Of a DNA stretch of 50,008 nucleotides, positions 6,971 through 14,860 are shown in pieces (positions within the stretch are counted from its first letter, which is position 1; the number at the start of each line of letters is the position of its first letter). The stretch is from Pararoseburia sp963661325 (GTDB lineage Bacteria > Bacillota > Clostridia > Lachnospirales > Lachnospiraceae), in NCBI GenBank assembly GCA_963661325.1, contig CAVLBP010000002.1, forward strand, positions 1 through 50,008, read 5' to 3'. Under the pieces are notes generated by a model. It saw nothing but the letters and a program-made list of their open reading frames with translations. It ran no database searches and was not told the DNA's origin. A program made the translations under genes and the position numbers.

Positions 6971-9562
6971 TTATGCCTGATGCTTTACAACCGCAGTCAG
7001 TTCCGCGCCCGCCACATCAATATAAATGGTATCTCCCATATCCACTTCGTCTGCCAGAATGCATTTGGCTGCCATAGTCTCTACATACTTTTGCAGATAC
7101 CGCTTGAGTGGTCTTGCACCATAGACCGGATCATAACCATGATCGACAATGTAGGTCTCTGCCTCCGGTGACAGTTCCACGCAGATCTCCCGGTCTGCCA
7201 GACGTCCGTTCAACTCCTCCATGAGAAGGGTCACGATATGGCCGATATTATCCTTGGTAAGCGGCTTGAACAAAATAGTCTCATCCAGACGGTTCAAAAA
7301 TTCCGGTCTGAAATGCTGACGCAGTTCATTCATCACGGCATCTTCGGCTTCCGGCCGGATATTGCCATTTTCGTCAATGCCATCCAACAGATAGGAAGAA
7401 CCCAGATTACTGGTCATGATGATGATGGTATTTTTAAAATCTACCGTCCTGCCCTGTGAATCCGTGATACGTCCATCGTCCAAAACCTGCAAGAGGACAT
7501 TAAAGACATCCGGATGTGCCTTTTCCACCTCATCAAAGAGGACAACAGAATAAGGTTTTCTGCGGACTGCCTCGGTCAGTTGTCCGCCCTCATCATAGCC
7601 CACATATCCAGGAGGCGCTCCGATCAGACGGGAAACGGAATACTTCTCCATGTACTCGCTCATATCCAGACGCACCATATTATTCTCATCATCAAACAGG
7701 CTTGCCGCCAATGTCTTTGCCAGTTCTGTCTTACCGACACCGGTAGGCCCCAAGAAAAGGAAGGATCCGATCGGTTTGTCCGGATCTTTGATCCCGGCTT
7801 TGGAACGGATGATGGCTTCGCTGACCTTTGTCACGCCCTCGTCCTGACCAATGACACGCTTGTGGAGTTCCTCTGCCAAGTGCAGGGTCTTGTTGCGCTC
7901 GCTCTCATTTAATTTTGCCACCGGAATACCTGTCCAGCGGGAAATGATACGGGCGATCTCCTCCTCTGTCACACTCTCATGGACAAGGCTCATATCCTTA
8001 TTCTTGATCAGTTCCTCTTCCTGCTCTAATTGCTTTTCCAACTGTGGCAGTTTGCCGTATTGGAGTTCTGCCGCCTTTTCCAGATCATAATTCTGCTGGG
8101 CGATCTTGATCTCATTGCGCAGGCTCTCCAGTTCTTCTCGTAACTGAGAAACCTTTTCTACTGCGTGCTTTTCATTATCCCACTGGGCTTTCTGCCCAGA
8201 GAATTTCTCCCGCAGTTCGGAAAGTTCTTTTTGCAGATTTTCCAGACGCTCCTGGCTCAGATGGTCATCCTCTTTTTTCAGGGCTGTCTCCTCGATCTCC
8301 AACTGCATGATACGGCGGTTGAGTTCGTCCAACTCTGTCGGCATGGAATCCAGTTCCGTCTTGATCAGAGCACACGCCTCATCCACCAGGTCGATCGCCT
8401 TATCCGGCAGGAAACGGTCTGAGATATAACGGTTGGATAAGGTTGCCGCGGAAACCAGCGCACCATCCGTGATCTTAACGCCGTGAAATACCTCATAACG
8501 TTCTTTCAGACCACGCAGGATGGAAATGGTATCCTCGACCGAAGGCTCATCCACCATGACCGGCTGGAAACGACGCTCCAGTGCCGGATCTTTTTCAATA
8601 TATTCCCTGTATTCATCCAAGGTCGTTGCACCGATACAATGCAACTCTCCACGCGCAAGCATTGGTTTTAACATATTGCCCGCATCCATGGCTCCGTCTG
8701 TCTTTCCGGCACCAACGATGGTGTGCAGTTCATCGATAAAGAGAATGATCTCGCCATCGGAATTCTTAATCTCATCCAAGACGGCTTTCAGACGCTCCTC
8801 AAACTCACCACGGTATTTTGCACCGGCGACCAACGCACCCATATCAAGGGCAAACAACTTCTTGTCCTTTAAGCCTTCCGGTACATCTCCGCGGACAATT
8901 CGCTGTGCCAGACCCTCTACAGCTGCCGTTTTGCCGACGCCAGGCTCACCGATCAGTACCGGGTTATTCTTGGTCTTACGGGACAAGATACGAATCACGT
9001 TTCGGATCTCTGCGTCTCGTCCGATGACCGGATCCAGTTTCTGATCTCTGGCACGCTCGACCATATCATAACCGTATTTTTCCAAGGTATCATAGGTTGC
9101 TTCCGGGTTGTCCGTCGTCACCCTCTGATTGCCCCGCACGGTAGAAAGTGCCTGTAAAAAACGGTCTCTGGTAATGCCATACTCCTTAAAGATTTCCTTG
9201 ATGGCACGGTTCGGGTAACGGATCATGGCAAGGAAAAGGTGCTCGACGGAGACATACTCGTCCCCCATCGCCTTTGCCTCATCCTCCGCATGGATGAGTA
9301 CCTGATTTAAGTCCTTTCCGACAAAGACCTGACCCCCGGAGACTTTTGTCCTTGCCTCCAAATGGCGGATAGCATTGTCCTCAAAATGTTCCAACTGTAT
9401 CTCCATCTTTTCGATCATCTGCGGGATCAGTCCATTTTCCTGCTGCAAAAGAGCGACCAAAAGATGTTCCTGTTCGATCTCCTGATTTCCATATTCATAT
9501 GCCAACTTCTCGCAGTCCTGCACTGCTTCCATTGACTTTTGTGTAAATTTCTGGATGTTCAT
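6971..9562 (-). CDS. clpB: ATP-dependent disaggregase ClpB
   Basis: 863 residues from the ATG at 9562, chosen because AGGAGG lies eight bases upstream; a GTG nine bases further 5' overlaps that site. Domains in order: Clp N-domain repeats (about 1-140), AAA1 with GEPGVGKT and the Walker B LFIDELHTIVGAG, a long coiled-coil middle domain (about 400-520, rich in Glu, Lys and Leu) that distinguishes ClpB from ClpC and ClpA, and AAA2 with GPTGVGKT, ending in the small C-terminal domain (YDPVYGARPLKRYLQK). ClpB rescues aggregated proteins together with DnaK and DnaJ. It is the last gene of the hsp20-dnaJ-clpB group under the CIRCE-containing promoter, 27 bases after dnaJ. Confidence 0.97.
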   Translation of the reverse strand: MNIQKFTQKSMEAVQDCEKLAYEYGNQEIEQEHLLVALLQQENGLIPQMIEKMEIQLEHFEDNAIRHLEARTKVSGGQVFVGKDLNQVLIHAEDEAKAMGDEYVSVEHLFLAMIRYPNRAIKEIFKEYGITRDRFLQALSTVRGNQRVTTDNPEATYDTLEKYGYDMVERARDQKLDPVIGRDAEIRNVIRILSRKTKNNPVLIGEPGVGKTAAVEGLAQRIVRGDVPEGLKDKKLFALDMGALVAGAKYRGEFEERLKAVLDEIKNSDGEIILFIDELHTIVGAGKTDGAMDAGNMLKPMLARGELHCIGATTLDEYREYIEKDPALERRFQPVMVDEPSVEDTISILRGLKERYEVFHGVKITDGALVSAATLSNRYISDRFLPDKAIDLVDEACALIKTELDSMPTELDELNRRIMQLEIEETALKKEDDHLSQERLENLQKELSELREKFSGQKAQWDNEKHAVEKVSQLREELESLRNEIKIAQQNYDLEKAAELQYGKLPQLEKQLEQEEELIKNKDMSLVHESVTEEEIARIISRWTGIPVAKLNESERNKTLHLAEELHKRVIGQDEGVTKVSEAIIRSKAGIKDPDKPIGSFLFLGPTGVGKTELAKTLAASLFDDENNMVRLDMSEYMEKYSVSRLIGAPPGYVGYDEGGQLTEAVRRKPYSVVLFDEVEKAHPDVFNVLLQVLDDGRITDSQGRTVDFKNTIIIMTSNLGSSYLLDGIDENGNIRPEAEDAVMNELRQHFRPEFLNRLDETILFKPLTKDNIGHIVTLLMEELNGRLADREICVELSPEAETYIVDHGYDPVYGARPLKRYLQKYVETMAAKCILADEVDMGDTIYIDVAGAELTAVVKHQA

Positions 9563-9589
9563 ATGCTTCACCTCCTAAATCTTATCTTA

Positions 9590-10567
9590 TCACGCAGACG
9601 CTCTTTCTGCACCTGCATATTCTCTTAATTTTTGTTTTGCCGTTGCATTCAGATGTCTCGGCACATCGACTTCCACGGTCACATATTGGTCGCCATGGAA
9701 TTTTGCATTCCGCATAGAGACAATACCCTTATTTTTCAGACGGATCTTGCTGCCGGACTGGGTGCCCTCTTTAATCTGACACTCCACATCACCGTATAAG
9801 GTATGAACTCTGGCAGATCCGCCCAGGGCTGCCGTTACAAATGGCACACGGATGGTCGAGTAGACATCCATGCCTTCCCGGCGGAAAGCCTGACTATCAA
9901 GCACATGGACTGCCAGCATCAGATCGCCGTTCTTGCCGCCATTTACGCCCGGCTGACCCTTGCCTGCAAGACGTACGATCTTTCCCTCATCAATGCCTGC
10001 CGGGATATGCACGGACAGAGTCTGCGGCTGTCTGCCGGATGGATCGGAGATCGTGATCTGCTTGTCGCAGCCAAAGGCTGCATCTTCAAAGGATATGGTG
10101 ATCTCTGCGTGCAGGTCTTTTCCTTTCATTGCACGGCTACCAAAGCCCTGTGCTCTACCGCCAAAACCGGAGCCACCACCACCAAAAGCATTACCAAAGA
10201 TGGAATCAAAGATATCTCCCATATCATCCATATTGCCGCCTTCAAAATGAAACTCCATGCCATCGCCATTGCGATAGAACTTTGTCCCACCAAAGCCGGA
10301 GCCGCCAAAACCACTTGCCTGGTTTGGATCAAAGCCCTCTGCAAAGGCAGCGTGTCCAAACTGGTCGTATAACTTTCTTTTTTCTTTATCACTCAAGACA
10401 TCATAGGCTTCTGTGATCTCTTTAAACTTTTCTTCCGCCTTTGCGTCTCCTGCGTTGGTATCGGGATGGTATTTCTTTGCCAACCGCCGAAACGCTTTCT
10501 TTATCGTACTCTCATCTGCTTGCTTGTCGACACCCAAGACTTCATAATAATCTCTCTTGGCAGACAT
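9590..10567 (-). CDS. DnaJ-family co-chaperone without zinc finger (CbpA-like)
   Basis: 325 residues. An N-terminal J-domain (about 5-70) holds the HPD motif at 34-36 that stimulates DnaK ATPase. A Gly/Phe-rich linker (about 75-145, with GFGGSGFGG and GGGGSGFGG) follows. The C-terminal substrate-binding domains run from about 150 (GKDLHAEITISFEDAAFGCDK) to 315. The four CxxCxGxG zinc-binding repeats of classical DnaJ are absent, so it is a class B co-chaperone like CbpA, not the main DnaJ. It sits between hsp20 and clpB on the same strand. A strong hairpin with a T-rich tail lies between hsp20 and this gene, so expression is probably lower than hsp20. The ribosome site (AGGTGAG) is modest. 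Confidence 0.9.
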   Translation of the reverse strand: MSAKRDYYEVLGVDKQADESTIKKAFRRLAKKYHPDTNAGDAKAEEKFKEITEAYDVLSDKEKRKLYDQFGHAAFAEGFDPNQASGFGGSGFGGTKFYRNGDGMEFHFEGGNMDDMGDIFDSIFGNAFGGGGSGFGGRAQGFGSRAMKGKDLHAEITISFEDAAFGCDKQITISDPSGRQPQTLSVHIPAGIDEGKIVRLAGKGQPGVNGGKNGDLMLAVHVLDSQAFRREGMDVYSTIRVPFVTAALGGSARVHTLYGDVECQIKEGTQSGSKIRLKNKGIVSMRNAKFHGDQYVTVEVDVPRHLNATAKQKLREYAGAERASA

Positions 10568-10590
10568 CCCAACTCACCTACTTTCTTATT

Positions 10591-10621
10591 TAAAAGAAAA
10601 CTGGCTACGGATTGTAGCCAG
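10591..10621 (-). terminator. Intrinsic terminator between hsp20 and dnaJ-like gene
   Basis: On the - strand CTGGCTAC (10621-10614), loop AATCC, GTAGCCAG (10608-10601), then TTTTCTTTTA. An 8-bp perfect stem followed by a T-rich tract fits rho-independent termination. No promoter is evident in the roughly 25 bases left before the dnaJ-like start, so readthrough probably supplies dnaJ-clpB. Confidence 0.7.
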
Positions 10622-10643
10622 CCTCTTTTGTTCCTATCATCGA

Positions 10644-11072
10644 TCACTCAATGGCAATCGTCTTTTTCTGCTCTACCTTCGGCTGGGCTTCCTTCTTTGG
10701 AATATCCAACTTCAAAGTACCGTTTTCAAATTTCGCCTTAATGTCCTCATGGGTGATATCCTGGCCTACATAAAAACTTCTCTGGCAGGATCCACTGTAA
10801 CGTTCCTTGCGGATGTACTTGCCATCTTCAGATTTCTCCTCGTCATTCGTGCTCGTCGTGGCACTGATGATCAGATAACCATCCTTCAATTCTGCGTTTA
10901 CATTTTCCTTACTATATCCCGGAAGATCAATCACCACTTCGTAACCTGTCTCAGTTTCCTTGACATCCGTCTGCATCAGGTTTGCCTTAGCAGTCGGTGT
11001 GGTCTTTCTCTCCTGAGGGAATACAAAGAAATCATCCATAAAATCATTTCCAAAAATACTAGGCATTAACAT
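10644..11072 (-). CDS. Hsp20 / alpha-crystallin small heat-shock protein
   Basis: 142 residues. A short N-terminal arm (MPSIFGNDFMDDFFVFP) leads to the alpha-crystallin domain at about 38-132 (MQTDVKETETGYEVVIDLPGYSKENV is its first strand region), with the conserved GTLKLDIPKKE near the end. Small heat-shock proteins hold unfolding proteins in the cytosol until ClpB and DnaK refold them. The gene is first in the heat-shock transcription unit, about 75 bases after the predicted transcription start, with a CIRCE operator at the promoter. GGAAGGAG is upstream of the ATG. Confidence 0.95.
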   Translation of the reverse strand: MLMPSIFGNDFMDDFFVFPQERKTTPTAKANLMQTDVKETETGYEVVIDLPGYSKENVNAELKDGYLIISATTSTNDEEKSEDGKYIRKERYSGSCQRSFYVGQDITHEDIKAKFENGTLKLDIPKKEAQPKVEQKKTIAIE

Positions 11073-11152
11073 AAGTCATCGCTCCTTCCATATCATCAAA
11101 ACTATTTGTTTTCTTATCTCATTGTTTTAACGTCTTTTCTTTTGACAATTAT

Positions 11153-11181
11153 GTTATAACACCTTTATTAGCACTCGTCAA
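11153..11181 (-). promoter_or_regulatory. Heat-shock promoter of hsp20-dnaJ-clpB
   Basis: On the - strand TTGACG (11181-11176), 17 bases, TATAAC (11158-11153), a good vegetative promoter. The -35 box lies wholly inside the 9-base centre of the CIRCE inverted repeat, so HrcA binding would block RNA polymerase directly. Confidence 0.8.
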
Positions 11182-11194
11182 GAGTGAGTGCTAA
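11168..11194. promoter_or_regulatory. CIRCE element (HrcA operator)
   Basis: TTAGCACTC - nine bases - GAGTGCTAA, an exact match to the CIRCE consensus with the standard 9-base spacer. CIRCE is bound by the HrcA repressor and usually controls dnaK and groE operons in Firmicutes. Here it stands before hsp20, a class member usually under other control in Bacillus. Confidence 0.95.
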
Positions 11195-11222
11195 TATTTT
11201 TTGAAAATTCACAAAATCGTCA

Positions 11223-11259
11223 CAAAAATCCCCAGACGGATCTTTTCCATCTGGGGATT
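11223..11259 (-). terminator. Terminator after the CarD-family gene
   Basis: AATCCCCAGA (- strand, 11259-11250) pairs with TCTGGGGATT (11236-11227), followed by TTTTG. It lies 14 bases after the stop of the CarD-like gene and separates it from the heat-shock promoter. Confidence 0.8.
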
Positions 11260-11272
11260 GCTTTTTCTTTCT

Positions 11273-11776
11273 TTATGCGATTACCGTATGTTCTTCGATG
11301 AAACCCTCCACCTGATTGCGCGGAATCTCCAATACTGCAGAAATCTCCGAGTACAACTGCATCTCTGCCATCTTCATGTAACGCTCATCCAAGGCAGTCA
11401 TCTTCTTTCCCTTTTCTATGCGTCCGCGTCCACGTTCACGCACGGTCTTTAAAAGACGAACCCATTCCTTACCGTCCAGACTACGGATGCACTCCTTGTA
11501 TTCATTCTCACGCTGCTTGTCATTGGTCACGTTTAACATATCGATCTGCGGCATATCCTTGATCAATGACATGATATCATCCTTAGTCATGACCCGGCGG
11601 ATGGAAAGTTTGGGATTATCCACCGGTGCATACATGATGCTTGTGCCGTCCGTCGTCGGCGATAAATAATAATACTGCCGGTCTTTTGGCACATTCGGCA
11701 TATCTAAAGTGTCGATCTTTACAATCTCACAAACACCATGATGACCATATACTACTCGTTCGCCCACTTCAAACAT
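11273..11776 (-). CDS. CarD/CdnL-family transcription regulator
   Basis: 167 residues from the ATG at 11776, where MFEVGERVVYGHHGVCEI is the typical beginning; AAAGGATG lies upstream. The N-terminal half (about 1-65) is the RNA-polymerase interaction domain shared with the repair-coupling factor TRCF; the C-terminal half is helical (RLLKTVRERGRGRIEKGKKM, ALDERYMKMAEMQLYSEISAVL). CarD-type proteins bind the RNA polymerase beta subunit and stabilise open complexes at many promoters, rRNA ones included. It is a single-gene unit with its own terminator. Confidence 0.88.
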   Translation of the reverse strand: MFEVGERVVYGHHGVCEIVKIDTLDMPNVPKDRQYYYLSPTTDGTSIMYAPVDNPKLSIRRVMTKDDIMSLIKDMPQIDMLNVTNDKQRENEYKECIRSLDGKEWVRLLKTVRERGRGRIEKGKKMTALDERYMKMAEMQLYSEISAVLEIPRNQVEGFIEEHTVIA

Positions 11777-11933
11777 CTTGACACATCCTTTCACTAATTT
11801 CGACAACTCTACCGAGCCCGCGACAATTTACACACATTTTACCTATATACATACATATTTTATCAACTTTTAGCAAAAAATGTAAGGGCGAATTTTCATA
11901 AAGTATGTCTGAAACGTAGAGAGATAATTTGCA

Positions 11934-11962
11934 CAAACAAAAGGCACCTATCAATAGGTGCC
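11934..11962 (-). terminator. Terminator after aspartate kinase
   Basis: GGCACCTA (- strand, 11962-11955), loop TTGA, TAGGTGCC (11950-11943), then TTTTGTTTG. Perfect 8-bp stem with a four-base loop, 17 bases after the lysC-like stop. Confidence 0.85.
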
Positions 11963-11979
11963 CTGAAAAATCAATATGT

Positions 11980-13299
11980 CTAAATCTGCGTCATCACAAA
12001 GATATCGTAAATTGCCCGGATGGCATTTTCAAAATCATTGTTGCTGACACCGATGATAATATTCAACTCGGAAGATCCCTGATCGATCATCTTGACATTG
12101 ATGTTGGCATGTGCCAGTGCTGCAAAAATTCTGCCTGCTGTACCGCGGGTAGACTTCATGCCACGACCAACAACAGCGATCAGTGCCAGATCAGCCTCCA
12201 GATCGATAATGTCCGGATTGACCAGACGACGGATTGAGGAAATGACCTGCTGCTCCTTGCCCTCGAATTCTTCCTGATGAACAAAGACCGTCATGGTATC
12301 AATGCCGGATGGCATGTGCTCAATGGAAATGTCATTCTCTTCAAACGCCTGCAAAGCCTTACGGCAGAAGCCAACCTCTGAATTCATCATATCTTTATCG
12401 ATGTTGACCGCTACAAACCCCTTCTTTCCGGCGATACCGGTAATGGTATAGTCTGCCTTCTGGCAGGTGCTTTCAACGATCATGGTGCCCGGTTCTTCCG
12501 GTGCGTTGGTATTCTTGATATTGATCGGAATGCCTGCCTTTCGTACCGGGAAGATGGCATCTTCATGCAGTACGGAGGCTCCCATGTAAGAAAGTTCGCG
12601 CAATTCTCTATAGGTGATCACCTTGATCGGCTGTGCATTCTCGACGATTCTCGGATCTGCGACCAGACAGCCGGAAACATCTGTCCAATTCTCATAGACG
12701 CTGGCATGTACTGCCTTTGATACGATCGATCCTGTAATATCGGATCCACCGCGGGAGAAGGTCTTGACATTGCCCTCGAAATCACTGCCATAAAATCCTG
12801 GAATGACGGCTCTTTCTATCTTGGAAAGTCGCTCAGCCATTGCCTTGTCAGTCTTATAATCATCAAAGTTGCCATCCTCGTCAAAGAAGATGACCTCTGC
12901 TGCATCGATAAATTCATAGCCCAGATAATTTGCCATGATGATACCATTCAGATATTCTCCACGGCTGGCAGCATAATCAGAGCCTGCTTTTTCTGTGAAC
13001 TTCTCTGCGATAGTCTTGAACTCTGCATCCAAAGAAAGATTTAAGTTCAGTCCATTGATAATGGAATTGTAACGCTCCTTGATCTTTTTCAGTGCGCCCT
13101 TAAAATCCTCGTCTGCCTCAGCCAGCGCATAACATGCATAGAGCATGTCTGTCACCTTGGTATCCTTGGAATTGCGCTTGCCCGGCGCACTCGGTACCAC
13201 ATAACGGCGCGATTCGTCTGCCCGGATAATCTCTCCCACCTTAGCGAACTGTGCGGCGCTCGCCAAAGAACTACCACCAAACTTTACTACTTTAACCAT
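11980..13299 (-). CDS. lysC: Aspartate kinase
   Basis: 439 residues from ATG 13299, which has AAGGAG seven bases upstream; a GTG 18 bases further 5' overlaps that site and is rejected. The N-terminal kinase domain begins with VKVVKFGGSSLA and includes VTDMLYACY, a SRGEYLNG segment and FSRGGSDITGS. Two ACT regulatory domains close the protein (about 290-439, for example TITGIAGKKGFVAVNI and DLALIAVVGRGM). It catalyses ATP-dependent phosphorylation of aspartate, the first step to lysine, threonine, methionine and diaminopimelate, and is usually inhibited by end products through the ACT domains. The insertion VVPSAPGKRNSKDTKVTD is of the single-polypeptide type common in Clostridia. It has its own promoter and terminator; I saw no lysine riboswitch in the leader. 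Confidence 0.93.
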   Translation of the reverse strand: MVKVVKFGGSSLASAAQFAKVGEIIRADESRRYVVPSAPGKRNSKDTKVTDMLYACYALAEADEDFKGALKKIKERYNSIINGLNLNLSLDAEFKTIAEKFTEKAGSDYAASRGEYLNGIIMANYLGYEFIDAAEVIFFDEDGNFDDYKTDKAMAERLSKIERAVIPGFYGSDFEGNVKTFSRGGSDITGSIVSKAVHASVYENWTDVSGCLVADPRIVENAQPIKVITYRELRELSYMGASVLHEDAIFPVRKAGIPINIKNTNAPEEPGTMIVESTCQKADYTITGIAGKKGFVAVNIDKDMMNSEVGFCRKALQAFEENDISIEHMPSGIDTMTVFVHQEEFEGKEQQVISSIRRLVNPDIIDLEADLALIAVVGRGMKSTRGTAGRIFAALAHANINVKMIDQGSSELNIIIGVSNNDFENAIRAIYDIFVMTQI

Positions 13300-13331
13300 T
13301 GTCTTACTCCTTAACACTCGTACTGTTCACG

Positions 13332-13341
13332 ATTATAGCAC
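13332..13341 (-). promoter_or_regulatory. Extended -10 promoter of aspartate kinase
   Basis: GTGCTATAAT on the - strand, a TGN-extended -10 box. A TTGCAT box 18 bases upstream may be the -35. Predicted leader about 25 bases. Confidence 0.55.
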
Positions 13342-13402
13342 AACATGTCAAGGACATGCAATGCCTCCCGGCATGTAAATAATCAGTGATATCCCTTGCA
13401 TA

Positions 13403-13436
13403 GAAAATCCCCCACAGGGAACAGTCCCTGCGGGGG
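13403..13436 (-). terminator. Terminator after KDG kinase
   Basis: GC-rich hairpin on the - strand: CCCCC-G-CAGGGA (13436-13425) against TCCCTG-T-GGGGG (13420-13409) with a four-base loop, followed by ATTTTC. The T-run is short but the stem is strong. Confidence 0.7.
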
Positions 13437-13514
13437 AACATAGTATTTATATAATAACTATCATTCATTATGAACATGGAAGTTCTGTTCGCTAAGTTGC
13501 TTTCGAACGCGCAA

Positions 13515-14612
13515 TTAACGCTGAACACGTGCTCCTGCACCGCCCATGATTGCTTCAACTTCCTTCTTGCTAGCCATTGTTGTATCACCCGGTGTTGTCA
13601 TAGCAAGTGCACCATGTGCTGCGCCATAGTTTACTGCAAGTTCTGCATCACCGGTCGTCATAAGGCCATAGATCAGTCCAGATGCAAAGGAATCTCCACC
13701 GCCTACTCGATCCATGATTTCCAGTCCCTTGTAATCCTTAGCCTTGTGGATCTCACCATCTGCCCAGCAGATTGCGCTCCAGTCATTTACAGTTGCTGTC
13801 TTAACTTCACGAAGAGTTGTAGCAACAGCCTTGAAGTTAGGATATGTCTTAGCAGCCTCGTTGATCATCTTCTTGTATCCATCAAGATTGAGTTCCTTTA
13901 AGTTCTCATCATTTCCTTCGATCTCGAATCCAAGACATGCGGTAAAGTCTTCTTCATTACCGATCATAACGTCAACATATTTAGCGATCTCCTTGTTGAC
14001 TTCTTGAGCCTTAGCCTGTCCGCCAATAGCGCTCCACATAGATGGACGGTAGTTCAGATCGTAAGATACGATCGTACCATACTTCTTAGCAGCCTTGATT
14101 GCAGCGATAACAGTCTCACATGACTGCTCTGAAAGTGCTGCATAGATACCGCCTGTGTGCAGCCAACGAGCACCAAGTTCACCAAAGATATAATCAAAGT
14201 CAAAATCTTCCGGACTCGCCTTAGAGATTGCTGTGTTTGCTCTGTCAGAACATCCTACAGCACCACGGATACCAAATCCACGCTCTGTAAAGTTGATACC
14301 GTTACGGCAGACTCTTCCGATTCCGTCTGTATCCATCCACTTGATCAGAGAGGTATCAACGCCACCCTGAAGAATGAAGTCCTCCATCAATTTACCTACT
14401 TCGTTATCAGCAAATGCTGTGATAACACCGGTATTCATGCCAAAACATCTGCGAAGGCCACGGACTACGTTGTATTCTCCGCCACCTTCCCATGCACGGA
14501 ACTGTCTTGCGGTACGGATTCTGCCTTCGCCCGGATCCAGACGTAACATAACCTCACCCAATGAAACTGCGTCAAATTTGCACTCGCTTGCTGGTCTTAA
14601 ATTTAAATCCAT
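13515..14612 (-). CDS. PfkB-family sugar kinase, probably 2-keto-3-deoxygluconate kinase
   Basis: 365 residues from ATG 14612 (MDLNLRPASECKFDAVSLGE), with AAGGAG eight bases upstream. Ribokinase/PfkB fold: the N-terminal part has SLGEVMLRLDPGEGRI and the Gly-rich GGGEYNVVRGLRR; the C-terminal signature is DRVGGGDSFASGL with the catalytic Asp307. The residues and length resemble KdgK of Clostridia. That enzyme phosphorylates 2-keto-3-deoxygluconate, a product of uronate and pectin breakdown, to KDPG. Other PfkB substrates such as fructose remain possible. No uronate pathway genes lie next to it; it is transcribed alone. Confidence 0.75.
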   Translation of the reverse strand: MDLNLRPASECKFDAVSLGEVMLRLDPGEGRIRTARQFRAWEGGGEYNVVRGLRRCFGMNTGVITAFADNEVGKLMEDFILQGGVDTSLIKWMDTDGIGRVCRNGINFTERGFGIRGAVGCSDRANTAISKASPEDFDFDYIFGELGARWLHTGGIYAALSEQSCETVIAAIKAAKKYGTIVSYDLNYRPSMWSAIGGQAKAQEVNKEIAKYVDVMIGNEEDFTACLGFEIEGNDENLKELNLDGYKKMINEAAKTYPNFKAVATTLREVKTATVNDWSAICWADGEIHKAKDYKGLEIMDRVGGGDSFASGLIYGLMTTGDAELAVNYGAAHGALAMTTPGDTTMASKKEVEAIMGGAGARVQR

Positions 14613-14684
14613 TTCTCTTCTCCTTTTATTTGAAATATTAAGACATCCTCCCAGACATCTTTTTCTACACAACTTACAAGTTGG

Positions 14685-14694
14685 ATTATAGCAC
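14685..14694 (-). promoter_or_regulatory. Extended -10 promoter of the KDG kinase gene
   Basis: GTGCTATAAT on the - strand, 73 bases before the ATG, identical over ten bases to the box before aspartate kinase and before oppB. No good -35 box is seen. Confidence 0.5.
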
Positions 14695-14800
14695 GAAAGG
14701 AATTGCTTGTTTTATTTTTTTGCCAACACCACAACTTGTGCAATGTTTTCCACAAAATTTACAACGTTTTTTCAAGTCCAAAAGAAATGTCGCCACAGAC

Positions 14801-14830
14801 TAAAAGAGAACTGTCCGATGGACAGTTCTC
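14801..14830 (-). terminator. Terminator after oppA
   Basis: GAGAACTGTCC (- strand, 14830-14820), three-base loop, GGACAGTTCTC (14816-14806), then TTTTAG. Perfect 11-bp stem, 30 bases after the oppA stop. Confidence 0.85.
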
Positions 14831-14860
14831 CCTTGTACTTCTTATGAAATTACTTTCAGA

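Noticed and set aside
8520..9044. Long open frames on the + strand across clpB (and similar ones across rarA, the dnaJ-like gene and the hybrid kinase)
   Set aside because: They are antisense shadows of strongly conserved genes, with no protein family character and no ribosome binding sites.
9590..10567. Calling the J-domain protein the main DnaJ
   Set aside because: The zinc-finger Cys repeats are missing and neither grpE nor dnaK is adjacent; a CbpA-like co-chaperone fits better.
13300..13402. Lysine riboswitch before aspartate kinase
   Set aside because: Only about 100 bases remain between the upstream terminator and the start, the predicted leader is about 25 bases, and no riboswitch-like set of stems was seen.
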